Below, one piece after another: positions 26,604 to 37,025 of a stretch of DNA of 64,000 bases (within the stretch, counting starts at the first letter, position 1; every line of letters starts with the position of its first letter). A model generated the notes under the pieces. The model saw nothing but the letters and a program-made list of their open reading frames with translations. It was not told the origin of the DNA and did not search any database. The position numbers and the translations under genes are program-made. This DNA comes from an uncultured Paenibacillaceae bacterium (GTDB lineage: Bacteria > Bacillota > Bacilli > Paenibacillales > K13). The stretch covers positions 1-64,000 of the forward strand of contig CAJXLT010000014.1 in NCBI GenBank assembly GCA_913056365.1, written 5' to 3'.

Positions 26604-29474
26604 TCACTTGGCTGCTACTGCTGTCTCAGTCATCTGCAGCGTCCGTGCTCGATCACGTTCAAGAACAGGCTTCAAGTACTTGCCGGTATAAGAGCCTGCT
26701 GTATCCATAATCTTCTCCGGCGTCCCTTGCGCGACAATCGTTCCGCCGCCATTGCCTCCTTCTGGACCCAAGTCGATCAAGTAATCTGCGGTCTTAATCA
26801 CGTCCAGATTATGTTCAATAACGAGGACAGTCTCCCCAGAATCAACTAACCGATGCAGCACCTCAAGCAAGCGGCGAATGTCGTGAATATGCAAGCCCGT
26901 TGTTGGCTCATCCAGAATATACAGCGTCTTGCCTGTACTGCGGCGATACAGCTCTGAGGCTAACTTCACCCTCTGCGCTTCCCCTCCTGACAACGTAGTT
27001 GCTGGTTGCCCTAGCCGCATATAGCTTAACCCAACATCCAACAACGTCTGCATCTTGCGGTGAATACGGGGAATGTTCTTGAAGAACTCACACGCGTCCT
27101 CGATCGTCATATCGAGGATATCGGATATACTCTTACCTTTGTATTTCACTTCCAGCGTTTCTCGGTTATAGCGCTTGCCCTTGCACACCTCGCATGGTAC
27201 GTACACATCCGGTAGGAAGTGCATCTCGATCTTAATAATCCCGTCACCGCGGCAAGCCTCGCAGCGGCCGCCCTTCACGTTAAAGCTGAATCGGCCTTTC
27301 TTGTAGCCGCGCACCTTGGCCTCGGGTACAGAGGAGAATACATCGCGAATATCATCGAACACACCTGTATACGTTGCCGGATTGGAACGCGGTGTGCGGC
27401 CGATTGGCGACTGATCAATATCGACTACTTTCTCAATATGCTCCAGTCCTGCAATCGACTTATGCTCGCCTGGACGAACCTTAGCGCGATTCAGGTCACG
27501 CGCCAGTGACTTGTACAAAATTTCATTAATCAAGGTGCTCTTGCCCGATCCGGAAACGCCAGTCACACACGAAAACACACCAAGCGGTATTTTGGCATTC
27601 ACATTCTTCAGGTTGTTCTCCTTCGCGCCCTTCACTTCAAGCCACTTGCCATTCGTCTTGCGCCGCTTATCGGGAACAGCAATGAATTTCGCCCCACTGA
27701 GATATTGACCTGTCAGCGATTCGGTGTTCGCCATTACTTCCTGCGGCGTACCTTGCGCGATCACCTGTCCGCCGTGAATGCCAGCTGCCGGTCCGATATC
27801 GATAATGTAATCGGCTGCAAGCATCGTATCTTCGTCGTGCTCTACGACGATCAGCGTATTCCCCAAGTTGCGCATATGCTCCAACGTTCGAATCAATCGG
27901 TCGTTATCCCGCTGATGCAACCCGATGCTCGGTTCATCGAGAATATAGAGCACACCCATCAAGCTGGATCCGATCTGCGTAGCCAGCCGAATACGCTGCG
28001 CTTCCCCGCCGGACAGCGTGCCTGCCGCGCGGCTCAATGTCAAGTAATCCAGACCGACATTTACGAGGAATCCCAGTCGTTCATTGATTTCCTTAAGCAC
28101 AAGATTCGCGATCATCTGATCCTTCTCGTTCAGCTTCAAGGAAGTGAAGAATTGCTCCGCATCGCGAATTGACAGCTCTGTCAATGTCGATATATTCGCA
28201 TCGCCTACCGTCACCGCCAATATCTCCGGCTTCAATCTGGCACCCTTGCACGCTGAGCAAGGCTTGGCGCTCATATATCCTTCGATAAATTCGCGAATGC
28301 CGTCCGATCCAGTTTCTCTATAGCGGCGCTCCAGATTTCGTATAATCCCTTCGAAGGGAACAAGCGCCTCACGGCGTATACCGAAGTCATTCTCATAGCG
28401 GAATCGAATTTTCTCCCCGCCTGTGCCGTACAAAATCGTCTTCATCTGGTCCGCTGATAGTTCAGACACCGGCTTATCCATCGGAATCTTGTAATGCTTG
28501 CACACAGCAGCAAGAAACTGCGGATAGTAATTAGAGGTGCTGCCTGCCCATGCTTCGAAGGCGCCGCCATCGATGGACTTGCTCTTGTCCGGAACGAGCA
28601 AGTCCGGGTCCACGATCATCTTGATGCCCAAGCCATCGCAATCCGGACAAGCGCCGAACGGGCTATTGAACGAAAACATGCGCGGGGACAGCTCGTCCAT
28701 GCTGAATCCGCATTCTGGACAAGCCAGGTTGGAGCTGAACAGTAGCTCCTCCTTCTCCATCACATCGACGAGCACACGCCCTTCCCCAAGCTTCATTGCG
28801 GTTTCAATCGAGTCGGCCAAGCGTGTCTCCACGTCGGCCTTGACGACAATTCGATCGACTACAACTTCTATCGTATGCTTCTTGTTCTTCTCCAGCTCTA
28901 TTGTCTCACTAAGATCGCGAATATCACCATCCACGCGCACCCGTACATAGCCTTGCTTCTGAATATCCGCAAGCAGCTTCGCATGCTCGCCCTTGCGTCC
29001 GGACACGAGCGGCGCCATAATCTGAAGACGTGTTCGCTCCGGATGTTCCATAATGCGATCGACCATCTGCTCTACGGTTTGCGAGGTGATCTCAATTCCG
29101 TGCGCCGGGCAGTGCGGCTTGCCAATACGTGCGAACAACAAGCGCAAATAATCATAAATCTCCGTAACGGTCCCGACCGTCGATCGCGGGTTCCGGCTCG
29201 TCGTCTTCTGATCGATCGAGATCGCTGGGGAAAGTCCTTCTATCGAATCAACATCCGGCTTGTCCATCTGTCCGAGAAACTGTCGAGCATACGCAGACAA
29301 CGATTCCACATACCGCCGCTGTCCTTCAGCATAGATCGTATCGAAGGCAAGCGACGATTTGCCAGAACCGCTCAAACCGGTCAGCACTACAAATTTGTCC
29401 CGCGGTATGGTTACGTCAATATTTTTCAGATTGTGGGCTCTCGCCCCTTTAATAACAATTTGATCCTTGGCCAA
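26604..29474 (-). CDS. uvrA: UvrABC excinuclease subunit A
   Basis: 956 residues, full length. Damage-sensing ABC-type ATPase of nucleotide excision repair. Two nucleotide-binding modules: Walker [13 protein letters not shown] near residue 30 and [12 protein letters not shown] near 640, with signatures [12 protein letters not shown] and [12 protein letters not shown] and Walker [25 protein letters not shown]. Zinc-finger Cys pairs: CPECGFS...CPDCDGLG, and CEACRGDG...CEVCKGKRY. It follows uvrB by 15 bases and is cotranscribed with it. Confidence 0.99.
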   Translation of the reverse strand: MAKDQIVIKGARAHNLKNIDVTIPRDKFVVLTGLSGSGKSSLAFDTIYAEGQRRYVESLSAYARQFLGQMDKPDVDSIEGLSPAISIDQKTTSRNPRSTVGTVTEIYDYLRLLFARIGKPHCPAHGIEITSQTVEQMVDRIMEHPERTRLQIMAPLVSGRKGEHAKLLADIQKQGYVRVRVDGDIRDLSETIELEKNKKHTIEVVVDRIVVKADVETRLADSIETAMKLGEGRVLVDVMEKEELLFSSNLACPECGFSMDELSPRMFSFNSPFGACPDCDGLGIKMIVDPDLLVPDKSKSIDGGAFEAWAGSTSNYYPQFLAAVCKHYKIPMDKPVSELSADQMKTILYGTGGEKIRFRYENDFGIRREALVPFEGIIRNLERRYRETGSDGIREFIEGYMSAKPCSACKGARLKPEILAVTVGDANISTLTELSIRDAEQFFTSLKLNEKDQMIANLVLKEINERLGFLVNVGLDYLTLSRAAGTLSGGEAQRIRLATQIGSSLMGVLYILDEPSIGLHQRDNDRLIRTLEHMRNLGNTLIVVEHDEDTMLAADYIIDIGPAAGIHGGQVIAQGTPQEVMANTESLTGQYLSGAKFIAVPDKRRKTNGKWLEVKGAKENNLKNVNAKIPLGVFSCVTGVSGSGKSTLINEILYKSLARDLNRAKVRPGEHKSIAGLEHIEKVVDIDQSPIGRTPRSNPATYTGVFDDIRDVFSSVPEAKVRGYKKGRFSFNVKGGRCEACRGDGIIKIEMHFLPDVYVPCEVCKGKRYNRETLEVKYKGKSISDILDMTIEDACEFFKNIPRIHRKMQTLLDVGLSYMRLGQPATTLSGGEAQRVKLASELYRRSTGKTLYILDEPTTGLHIHDIRRLLEVLHRLVDSGETVLVIEHNLDVIKTADYLIDLGPEGGNGGGTIVAQGTPEKIMDTAGSYTGKYLKPVLERDRARTLQMTETAVAAK

Positions 29475-29489
29475 CGTCGTGCCACTCCT

Positions 29490-31487
29490 TTACATGCTTG
29501 CTTTCAGTTCCATGACCGCATCACGCAGCTCTGCCGCCCGTTCGAACTGCAACGCCTTGGCTGCTTCCTTCATCTCTTGCTCCAGTCTATCTACCAATGC
29601 CAGCTTATCCGACTTCGACATCTTCGCTTCACTGTATGCGGTCTTGTAATCCGCTTGCTCCTCCGCAGCCTTCGTCGCTTCGATCACATCACGTACCTTC
29701 TTGCGGATTGTCTGCGGTGTAATGTTGTGCTTCTCATTGTGTGCAAGCTGTATCGTGCGGCGGCGCTCCGTCTCATCAATCGCCTTGCGCATGGAGTCCG
29801 TAATCTTATCCCCATACATGATGACCCGGCCTTCTGAATTACGCGCCGCCCGACCGATCGTCTGAATAAGCGAACGCTCGGCACGCAGGAATCCTTCCTT
29901 GTCTGCGTCCAGAATGGCGACGAGCGATACTTCCGGCAGATCCAAGCCTTCCCGCAGCAAGTTAATGCCGACGAGTACATGGAAGACACCTAGCCGCAGA
30001 TCGCGCAAAATCTGCATCCGCTCCAACGTCTTAATCTCAGAGTGCAAGTATCGCACCTTGATGCCAAGGTCCTTCAAGTAGGCGGTAAGATCTTCCGCCA
30101 TCTTCTTCGTCAACGTCGTAACGAGCACACGCTCATCCCGCTCAATGCGTAAGTGGACCTCATGCAGCAGATCATCGATCTGTCCTTCTGACTTGCGCAC
30201 ATCGATTACCGGATCGATTAGCCCTGTAGGACGAATAATTTGTTCGATCATCTGCGGGCACTTCTCCAGCTCATAAGGGCCCGGGGTCGCTGACACATAG
30301 ACGATCTGCCCGATCTTCTCCTCGAATTCCTCGAACCGCAGCGGCCGGTTGTCCAGTGCGGAAGGAAGTCGAAAACCGTGGTCTACCAGCACTTCCTTAC
30401 GCGCGCGGTCGCCATTGTACATGCCTCTAATCTGCGGCAAGGTTACATGCGACTCATCCACGACAATGAGGAAATCGTCGGGGAAGTAGTCGAATAGCGT
30501 ATACGGCGTCGCTCCCCGTTCTCTGAACGTAAGCGGACCCGAGTAGTTCTCAATGCCGGAGCAGAAGCCCATCTCCGCCATCATTTCCAAGTCATAGCGT
30601 GTGCGCTGTTCCAGCCGTTGCGCTTCGAGCAGCTTCCCTTGCTCCCTCATCTCGGCAAGCCGATCCTCTAGCTCTTGTTCAATATTGACCAACGCACGCT
30701 TCATCGTATCTTCATGGGTGACAAAGTGGGAAGCAGGAAATATCGCGATATGCTCACGCTCGCCCAATATCTCACCGGTTAGCACATCAATCTCTGTAAT
30801 GCGCTCTATCTCATCGCCGAACAGTTCAATCCTCACCGCGCGCTCGTCACGCGAAGCGGGGAAGATCTCGACGACATCACCGCGCACGCGGAACGTGCCG
30901 CGGACGAAATTAATGTCATTGCGCTGGTACTGCACATCAATCAATTGATGCAGAATCTCATTGCGCGGCTTCTCCATGCCAACTCGCAAGGACACGACCA
31001 AATCCCGGTACTCCGAAGGAGAACCGAGGCCGTATATACAGGATACGCTCGCTACAATAATGACATCCCGCCGTTCGAACAGCCCGCTCGTAGCTGCATG
31101 TCGCAGCTTGTCAATCTCATCGTTAATGCTTGAATCCTTCTCAATGAACGTATCAGACGAAGGAATGTATGCCTCCGGCTGATAGTAATCATAATAGCTG
31201 ACGAAGTACTCGACCGCATTATTCGGGAAGAACTCCTTGAACTCACTGCATAGCTGGGCGGCCAGCGTCTTGTTGTGCGCGATCACTAACGTAGGCCGAT
31301 TCAGCTTCGCGATCGTGTGCGCAATCGTAAATGTCTTGCCCGTGCCTGTCGCGCCTAGCAACGCTTGGTGCTTCTTGCCTGCCGCAACCCCTTCAACTAG
31401 CTGTTCGATCGCTCGCGGCTGATCGCCTTGCGGATCATAGTCCGACACGAGCTGAAAGGGCTTGTCGTTGACGACAATTTTGCTCAT
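29490..31487 (-). CDS. uvrB: UvrABC excinuclease subunit B
   Basis: 665 residues. Helicase-like damage verification subunit: Walker [14 protein letters not shown], the beta-hairpin region [21 protein letters not shown], motif [11 protein letters not shown], motif VSATPG, and motifs V/VI with [13 protein letters not shown] and QTIGRAARN. The C-terminal UVR motif for UvrA/UvrC contact is present ([22 protein letters not shown]). First gene of uvrB-uvrA. Confidence 0.99.
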   Translation of the reverse strand: MSKIVVNDKPFQLVSDYDPQGDQPRAIEQLVEGVAAGKKHQALLGATGTGKTFTIAHTIAKLNRPTLVIAHNKTLAAQLCSEFKEFFPNNAVEYFVSYYDYYQPEAYIPSSDTFIEKDSSINDEIDKLRHAATSGLFERRDVIIVASVSCIYGLGSPSEYRDLVVSLRVGMEKPRNEILHQLIDVQYQRNDINFVRGTFRVRGDVVEIFPASRDERAVRIELFGDEIERITEIDVLTGEILGEREHIAIFPASHFVTHEDTMKRALVNIEQELEDRLAEMREQGKLLEAQRLEQRTRYDLEMMAEMGFCSGIENYSGPLTFRERGATPYTLFDYFPDDFLIVVDESHVTLPQIRGMYNGDRARKEVLVDHGFRLPSALDNRPLRFEEFEEKIGQIVYVSATPGPYELEKCPQMIEQIIRPTGLIDPVIDVRKSEGQIDDLLHEVHLRIERDERVLVTTLTKKMAEDLTAYLKDLGIKVRYLHSEIKTLERMQILRDLRLGVFHVLVGINLLREGLDLPEVSLVAILDADKEGFLRAERSLIQTIGRAARNSEGRVIMYGDKITDSMRKAIDETERRRTIQLAHNEKHNITPQTIRKKVRDVIEATKAAEEQADYKTAYSEAKMSKSDKLALVDRLEQEMKEAAKALQFERAAELRDAVMELKASM

Positions 31488-31602
31488 CGCATGTTCTCCT
31501 TCCCTATGTCACTGGACACATCTGTTGCCTAGTTCTTATGTGTGTCTTATATATACTGCCATCCCATCATGCGAGATGACGCTCGAAAATACTCGAATAA
31601 TC

Positions 31603-31616
31603 AGAATGTGTGTTCC
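31603..31616 (-). promoter_or_regulatory. Possible LexA (DinR) box upstream of uvrB
   Basis: The minus strand reads GGAACACACATTCT, close to the Bacillus SOS consensus CGAACrnryGTTyC but with mismatches in the second half-site. It lies 116 bases before the uvrB start. uvrB-uvrA is SOS-controlled in Bacillus, which supports the idea, but no convincing promoter was found beside it. Confidence 0.35.
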
Positions 31617-31700
31617 CATCACTCATTATAGCTGTTTTCCTTATGAAGTGCAAACCATACGCAGCAGATTTGATTCGAGAATTCGTTCCGATTGCTGCAA

Positions 31701-31746
31701 GCAAAACAAGACTCGCACAGTGCCCTAATCAGCTCCTGAACGAGTC
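31701..31746 (-). terminator. Weak terminator-like hairpin after the minJ-like gene
   Basis: On the minus strand GACTCG (31741-31746) pairs with CGAGTC (31710-31715) across a 25-base loop and is followed by TTGTTTTGC. The long loop makes it uncertain. Confidence 0.35.
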
Positions 31747-31769
31747 CTATTGCATTCCCTGTGCCAAGC

Positions 31770-33086
31770 TCACATATCTACACCGTCTGCAGGCGGTTGA
31801 CCGGCACCTTGCTTCCGTAAGCCTGCTGCCTTCATCTTGAAATAAGACCAGAGGGGCTTGCTCAGAAACTCCACGTATACATCTGTATGATTATCAGGTG
31901 ACAGAATAATGCCAAGCTGATGATGCTGTCCAGCATACAGCGCCCGCTGCACGAAGCGCGGCTCATTGCGCCGGTCAAGCAGCTCCAGCTTGCAGAAAGC
32001 AGAATTCATCTGGATCGCCCTGTGCAAGTCGTCCTTCGAGCGAACCTTGCGGCCATTAGCGGAGACGATGAATTCACCGGCAAGGATGCCCATCTGATCC
32101 GCAGGACTGCCGGGCAATACACCTAGCACGCGAAGCCCTCTGCTGTCATGAATGAACAACGGTGAGTCCCGTTCCTCTTCCCGATGGCTGAGCCATGCAA
32201 CCAGCTCATGCAGTACGATCGCCAGCAATCCTGCTGGAATCAATGACCATGGCTGCCAGAATGCCAATAGCGCAAGCGCGAACAAGCATACACTGTAAGC
32301 AGCGAGCCGACTTGCGGTCATACGTGTCTTCACTTCAGCCAGTCTCGTCTTCGTCAATTCACTGAAGCCGATAAGCACCGGGAACGCGATAAAGCTCCAG
32401 CCCGAAGCAGCCTCTGCACCGAACAACGTGTTCCAGGGAAGCATGATCCCGCCTGACTCCCCTGCAGGGACTAGCAAGAACAACGGAACCGGCCAGAAGC
32501 CCTGAATACCATAGGCGCCAACTATCTTACCGCGCTTCCCTTCGACGAACAGCGGGGTAGCCCAACGGCTTCCTTGCAGACGTATCAGCAGCGCTTCCGC
32601 CAAATGCGTTAGTGCCGCAAGCACTAGGAGCGACGGGACATGCACAGCGCCGACCGCACCAGTCAGCCACTCCGCCGCAACACCAGCATCGCGCCCCTCC
32701 TGCCAGCTTGCTGGCAGCAGCTCATATATACCGCGCACGATACTGAGAATACCTGCCGCATAGGCAAGGCAGAAATAACGGACACGGAACCAAACCAGAA
32801 TGAGTGCCGTTCCCCATAGTAAAATTAGCGTATGGCCATTCACCTGCATGCCGACGAACGGCAAGATCAGCGTCATCAGCAGTCCGACTGCCCAGCCTGC
32901 GCCAATTGCCGCAAGCATCGGCCACAACAACGTGCGCAGACGCGTATGATAGCAGCGGCGCTCGAGATAGATCTGTCTGCGGTACAGCAACCATAAGAAC
33001 AAGAGCGCAATATAATAAAATGGTGTGACGAACAACGTGCCCGCCGCTTGGGCAAGATTCAAGCTTCCATCAATTAGTGTCTCCAT
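31770..33086 (-). CDS. minJ: Multi-pass membrane protein with C-terminal PDZ domain, MinJ-like
   Basis: 438 residues. The first about 300 hold six to eight membrane helices; the C-terminal part is a PDZ domain (LRVLGVLPGSPADQMGILAGEFIVSANGRKVRSKDDLHRAI). This architecture and the position beside ctpB and upstream of uvrBA match MinJ of Bacillus, the bridge between DivIVA and MinD that places the division inhibitor. The symbol rests on architecture and gene order rather than alignment. It lacks a catalytic domain, so it is not a site-2 protease or HtrA-type enzyme. Confidence 0.7.
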   Translation of the reverse strand: METLIDGSLNLAQAAGTLFVTPFYYIALLFLWLLYRRQIYLERRCYHTRLRTLLWPMLAAIGAGWAVGLLMTLILPFVGMQVNGHTLILLWGTALILVWFRVRYFCLAYAAGILSIVRGIYELLPASWQEGRDAGVAAEWLTGAVGAVHVPSLLVLAALTHLAEALLIRLQGSRWATPLFVEGKRGKIVGAYGIQGFWPVPLFLLVPAGESGGIMLPWNTLFGAEAASGWSFIAFPVLIGFSELTKTRLAEVKTRMTASRLAAYSVCLFALALLAFWQPWSLIPAGLLAIVLHELVAWLSHREEERDSPLFIHDSRGLRVLGVLPGSPADQMGILAGEFIVSANGRKVRSKDDLHRAIQMNSAFCKLELLDRRNEPRFVQRALYAGQHHQLGIILSPDNHTDVYVEFLSKPLWSYFKMKAAGLRKQGAGQPPADGVDM

Positions 33087-33161
33087 TTAGATGGTGATCC
33101 CCTCACATATATGCCATCCTTGAGTCAGTATCCGTCATAGTAGCTTCTGACTGTACACAGC

Positions 33162-33191
33162 GAAAAAAGAAGGCTGACCTAGTCAACCTTC
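33162..33191 (-). terminator. Terminator of ctpB
   Basis: Stem gaaggctgac (33169-33178) with gtcaaccttc (33182-33191), 3-base loop; TTTTTTC follows on the minus strand. Confidence 0.88.
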
Positions 33192-33244
33192 CTTCTCTAA
33201 TTCGCTCCCCTATTCGAGATATCCTGCTGGATTTGTGAAAAATG

Positions 33245-34768
33245 TTAGCGGAGCTCATCCTGTAAATATTGGATCGCTCTCTGTAACTGTATGTCACTCT
33301 CCGGCTTAAGCATTCGCTCGATCAGCTCTTGCTCCAGCTTGAGCGCTGTTTCCTCATCCAGCTTACCGGTTGCCGTCAAGCTGAAGTCGTTTTGGAATGC
33401 CTTCAACGCTGCAGCCGTCTCTTCACTGAAGTAGCCGTCTTCGCGCTCCGGCGAATAGCCGGCGCCATTCAGAATAAGTTGCAGATTAGCAACCTCTGGA
33501 CCGATATCGTCCTGCTTCAGTACGCGATCCTTCGGCAGCGGTGCTGCATGATAGTATTCCGGCATCTCTACAACAATGTCCGGCTGAACACCCTTCTCAT
33601 TAATGCTGTTGCCGTCCGGCGTCAACCAGCCTGCGATCGTCAGTTTGATCGTACTGCCGTCACCCGTACCGCTGTCATAGGTGGATTGGACTAATCCTTT
33701 CCCGAAGGTCTTCTCGCCGATGACTTTCACTCCGGCAGATTGCTGAAGCGCTGCCGCGAATATTTCCGCCGCACTGGCGCTGCCCCCGTTCACTAGCACC
33801 GTCACAGGGTACGGCTTGCTTGAGCCTTCGGACACCTGCTTAGATCGATTGCCGGCCCGATCCTCCACTTGCACGATCGTGCTGCCTTGCGGAATGAACG
33901 GCTCTGCCATCTGTGTGATGACCTGCAGGATGCCGCCAGGATTGTTGCGCATATCGATGATGAGCGCCTTCATGCCCTGATCTTCAAGTGCTTGCAGCTC
34001 CTCAAGGAAGCGCTGTGCTGTATTCGCAGCTACTTGCCGCACTTCGATCTTGCCAATGTTATCGACCGTCATCTCAGCGAATACAGTCTCCACATCGATA
34101 TCTGCGCGTACGACGATAATTTCGACCGGCTGCGAGCTGCCTGCACGCAACACCTCAAGCTTCGCCTGCGTTCCTTTCGGTCCTCGAATTTTCAACACGG
34201 CTTCATTCAATGTCAGCCCGTCCAAGGACTCACCATTGACTGACAGAATAACATCCTTCGCACGAATACCGGCCTTCTCTGCCGGTGAGCCTTTGATCGG
34301 GGATACGATCGTCACCTGATCATCCTGCATCGTCACCTCTGCGCCTATCCCGCTAAAGGTTGATTCTATCATCGAGTCGTTGAACTGTTCCGCTTCCTCG
34401 GCATCCATATAGACCGAATACGGGTCCTCAAGCGCGCTCAGCATCCCGGATATTGCCCCGTCTACTAGCGCGGTGCCATCCACTTCCTCATAAAACTTCG
34501 TCTGAATGAGCCGATACGCTGTCTCCAGCTTCTGCCTCTGCTCATCCGTCAAGTCGACTGCCCCCGATTGAGCAGCATCGTCAGGAGCTTCCACTGCACC
34601 TCTGCCGCCATCCCGCCCAACCGAAGCTTCTTGGCTCGGCTGTCCGTCATCTGTCTGATTCGCGAAGATCGACCGATCCAACCAATCGAAGGCAATCATC
34701 GTCAGCAAGCTCCCGAACAATGCCCCTAGTATAAGAAACGCCGCCAAATTACGGCCCTTCATCGTCAC
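33245..34768 (-). CDS. ctpB: S41-family carboxy-terminal processing protease (CtpB-like)
   Basis: 507 residues. One N-terminal membrane helix (LAAFLILGALFGSLLTMIAF), a helical linker, PDZ domain (VTIVSPIKGSPAEKAGIRAKDVILSVNG), and the S41 core. Catalytic Ser lies in VNGGSASAAEIFAAAL and catalytic Lys in GEKTFGKGLVQ. A peptidoglycan-binding-1-like domain follows (about 425-485, GPEVANLQLILNGAGYSPEREDGYFSEET). In Bacillus CtpB cleaves SpoIVFA during sporulation; the symbol rests on the domain set and neighbours. Single gene with its own promoter and terminator. Confidence 0.9.
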   Translation of the reverse strand: MTMKGRNLAAFLILGALFGSLLTMIAFDWLDRSIFANQTDDGQPSQEASVGRDGGRGAVEAPDDAAQSGAVDLTDEQRQKLETAYRLIQTKFYEEVDGTALVDGAISGMLSALEDPYSVYMDAEEAEQFNDSMIESTFSGIGAEVTMQDDQVTIVSPIKGSPAEKAGIRAKDVILSVNGESLDGLTLNEAVLKIRGPKGTQAKLEVLRAGSSQPVEIIVVRADIDVETVFAEMTVDNIGKIEVRQVAANTAQRFLEELQALEDQGMKALIIDMRNNPGGILQVITQMAEPFIPQGSTIVQVEDRAGNRSKQVSEGSSKPYPVTVLVNGGSASAAEIFAAALQQSAGVKVIGEKTFGKGLVQSTYDSGTGDGSTIKLTIAGWLTPDGNSINEKGVQPDIVVEMPEYYHAAPLPKDRVLKQDDIGPEVANLQLILNGAGYSPEREDGYFSEETAAALKAFQNDFSLTATGKLDEETALKLEQELIERMLKPESDIQLQRAIQYLQDELR

Positions 34769-34805
34769 ATGCTCACCACCTTTAGCGCTGCCTTCTTGTC
34801 AGTCT

Positions 34806-34835
34806 AGTATATGACAGGCATGCCCCATTTATCAA
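34806..34835 (-). promoter_or_regulatory. ctpB promoter
   Basis: Minus strand -35 TTGATA (34830-34835), 18-bp spacer, -10 TATACT (34806-34811), ahead of an AAAGGTGGTG ribosome site. Confidence 0.65.
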
Positions 34836-34854
34836 CTTTTCCAAACGTTCATAA

Positions 34855-34884
34855 GGAAAAAAGGCACCCCCATAAGGATGCCTC
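34855..34884 (-). terminator. Terminator of the ftsE-ftsX-M23 operon
   Basis: On the minus strand AGGCATCC pairs with GGGTGCCT across a short TTATG-type loop, followed by TTTTTTCC. It lies 24 bases after the M23 hydrolase gene. Confidence 0.88.
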
Positions 34885-34907
34885 GATCCGGTCGTGCCGC
34901 TATAATT

Positions 34908-36089
34908 TTACAAAGCTAAATAATTTGCTGGATCTACCCAGTTGCCATTCTTCTGTACACCAAGGTGCAAATGCGGTCCAGTAGAGCGGCCTGTGGAGCC
35001 GACTTGTCCGACGACTTCGCCTACATCTACAACTTCCCCGACACTCACTTGAATCGATCCGGTCGTCATATGGCAATACCATGTGCGAATGCCGTCGCCG
35101 TCATCCAGCACGACCGTGTAGCCGTAACCGTTCACCCATCCGGCAATCATCACTGTACCCTTATGCGTAGCTACGATATTCGTGCCTGAAGGTGCGCCGA
35201 AGTCAATGCCGTAATGTGAAGCGCCCTTCCTCCCGGTAATCGGATCGACACGCCCGCCGTAATTGCTCGTGATCGGATACCAGCGTTCGAACGGATACGC
35301 CAGCTCACCGCCGCTGCTGAAGTTTTGCAAGTTCTTCTGCTTCACTAGCAGCTCTGCTTGACGGTTCGCCAGCTCAACTGCTGCTTCAGCCATTTCCTCC
35401 GTTACTGCATGTTCATGCTCGATATTCGCATTCAAAGACGCGATCTGGACTTCGCGTTCCTTCTCCTTAGTGATCAAGATCGTCTCCAGCTCCGCCATTC
35501 TGTTGAAGTCATCGGTTTGCTGCGCCAGCAACGTCTTGATCTCCTGCTCCTTCTCCATGATCAACGCCAGATCATGCCGGTTCGCCTCCAGCATCTGCTT
35601 GTCTTGATCAACCAAGGACTGCAACGATTGGTAGCGGTCCAGGAAATCAGAGAAGCTTGTCGAGCTAAATAACACCTCTAGGTAGGAAACACTGCCGTTC
35701 GTATACATGAGACGCAGACGCGATTGCAGCTTCTCATCCCGCAGATGAATGCGTTCCTCAGCCTGCGCCTTCTCCTCCTCTGCAATGTCCAGTTCAATCT
35801 CGGATGTCATGATTTCCTTCTGAATACGAGACTTCTCTGCTCCCGCTGCATCAATTTCCGCCTGCAGCTGCTCCAGCTCAGCCTTGACAAGCTGCTTCTC
35901 ACTTTCATATTCCACGATCGCATTCTTGGCATCCTCTGCCTTCTGCTTCGCACGCGCCAGCTCTGCCCTGGTAGCATCAAGCTCAGCATTCACCTGCTGC
36001 AGCTCGGAACGGGCTTGTCCCCGATCCGGCAGCGTATACGTAACAGCAACGGTTAGCACTAGAATTAGCGGCACAATCCACTTTTTCAA
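34908..36089 (-). CDS. Secreted coiled-coil M23 peptidoglycan hydrolase (EnvC/LytM type)
   Basis: 393 residues: signal peptide (WIVPLILVLTVAVTYTL), two long coiled-coil stretches (about 28-115 and 150-250, rich in Ala, Glu, Lys and Gln) and a C-terminal LytM domain. Zinc ligands: HYGIDFGAP (His, Asp) and HLHLG (HxH); the catalytic His is in WYCHM. All LytM ligands are present, so it is probably an active endopeptidase, unlike E. coli EnvC. Directly downstream of ftsX (18 bases), it is the obvious extracellular partner of FtsEX, equivalent to CwlO in Bacillus. Confidence 0.92.
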   Translation of the reverse strand: MKKWIVPLILVLTVAVTYTLPDRGQARSELQQVNAELDATRAELARAKQKAEDAKNAIVEYESEKQLVKAELEQLQAEIDAAGAEKSRIQKEIMTSEIELDIAEEEKAQAEERIHLRDEKLQSRLRLMYTNGSVSYLEVLFSSTSFSDFLDRYQSLQSLVDQDKQMLEANRHDLALIMEKEQEIKTLLAQQTDDFNRMAELETILITKEKEREVQIASLNANIEHEHAVTEEMAEAAVELANRQAELLVKQKNLQNFSSGGELAYPFERWYPITSNYGGRVDPITGRKGASHYGIDFGAPSGTNIVATHKGTVMIAGWVNGYGYTVVLDDGDGIRTWYCHMTTGSIQVSVGEVVDVGEVVGQVGSTGRSTGPHLHLGVQKNGNWVDPANYLAL

Positions 36090-36107
36090 AACTGAATTCC
36101 CCCTCGC

Positions 36108-37025
36108 TTACACTTTCAGAAACTTGCGGACAGAAATCATGCTGCCCCATATGCCTATCAACACGCCAATTCCTAATAACGATCCGAATACCTTCCATCC
36201 AATCTGATCGACGGACAACAGCTGCAGCATCATAAGGCCAAGCTCTACCTGACTCTGTTCCACAATAGCGCCATAGCCGAAGTACAAGACAAGAACAGGA
36301 ATCGCTGCGCCAATAATTCCGAGCATGGCACCTTCTACGAAGAACGGCCAGCGGATAAACGGGTTCGTTGCACCTACCAGCTTCATGATGGAAATTTCAC
36401 GGCGACGGCTAATTATCGTCAGCTTGATCGTATTCGAGATGAGGAACATCGCTGTAAAGGCCAAGCCAATTACCAAGCCGATGCCGACATAGCGAATCAT
36501 ATTCGTCACAGCGAACATCTTCTCCACGTACCCTTCACCGTACTGCACCTTCACAATCGGCGGCGGTGACTGCCCGCTGTTAATCGCTTCGATCTGACCG
36601 GCGACCGCTTCTACATTGCGAGGCTCGTCCACTTTCACGGTGAAGGAGTCATTGAGCGGATTCTGATCGCCCTCATACCCTTCAATAATGTCCTCATTCT
36701 CCTCGCCAAGCCGTTCCTTCAACAGATCCAATCCTTCTTCCTTGGATACGAAGGTAATCTTGCTAACGCCAGGAATCTTGCCTATTTCATTCTGAATGCT
36801 TGCAATTTGCTCTTCTGGCACAACTACATCTAGATGCACCCGAATTTCAACAGTGTTCTCCAATTCACTTGCCAGATTGTTCACATTCATGACGAGCAGT
36901 AAAAACACACCGAGTACGAACAACGATATCGCGATTGCCGAAGCGGAGGCGAACGACATCCAGCCGTTGCGAATGACGTTCAGGCAGCCTTCGCGCAAGT
37001 GGCGCGCTAAGGTTCTAAATTTCAT
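36108..37025 (-). CDS. ftsX: Cell division ABC transporter permease FtsX
   Basis: 305 residues from ATG at 37025, with AGGGGAG 7 bases upstream. One N-terminal membrane helix, a large extracellular loop (about 45-170: VVPEEQIASIQNEIGKIPGVSKITFVSKEEGL...) and three C-terminal helices; conserved ATNPFIRWPFFVEGAMLG. It passes ATP-driven movement from FtsE across the membrane to a cell-wall hydrolase. It overlaps the end of ftsE by 11 bases. Confidence 0.97.
   Translation of the reverse strand: MKFRTLARHLREGCLNVIRNGWMSFASASAIAISLFVLGVFLLLVMNVNNLASELENTVEIRVHLDVVVPEEQIASIQNEIGKIPGVSKITFVSKEEGLDLLKERLGEENEDIIEGYEGDQNPLNDSFTVKVDEPRNVEAVAGQIEAINSGQSPPPIVKVQYGEGYVEKMFAVTNMIRYVGIGLVIGLAFTAMFLISNTIKLTIISRRREISIMKLVGATNPFIRWPFFVEGAMLGIIGAAIPVLVLYFGYGAIVEQSQVELGLMMLQLLSVDQIGWKVFGSLLGIGVLIGIWGSMISVRKFLKV

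Noticed and set aside
28875-29837. Plus-strand open frame of 320 codons across uvrA/uvrB
   Set aside because: Antisense shadow of two fully conserved genes.
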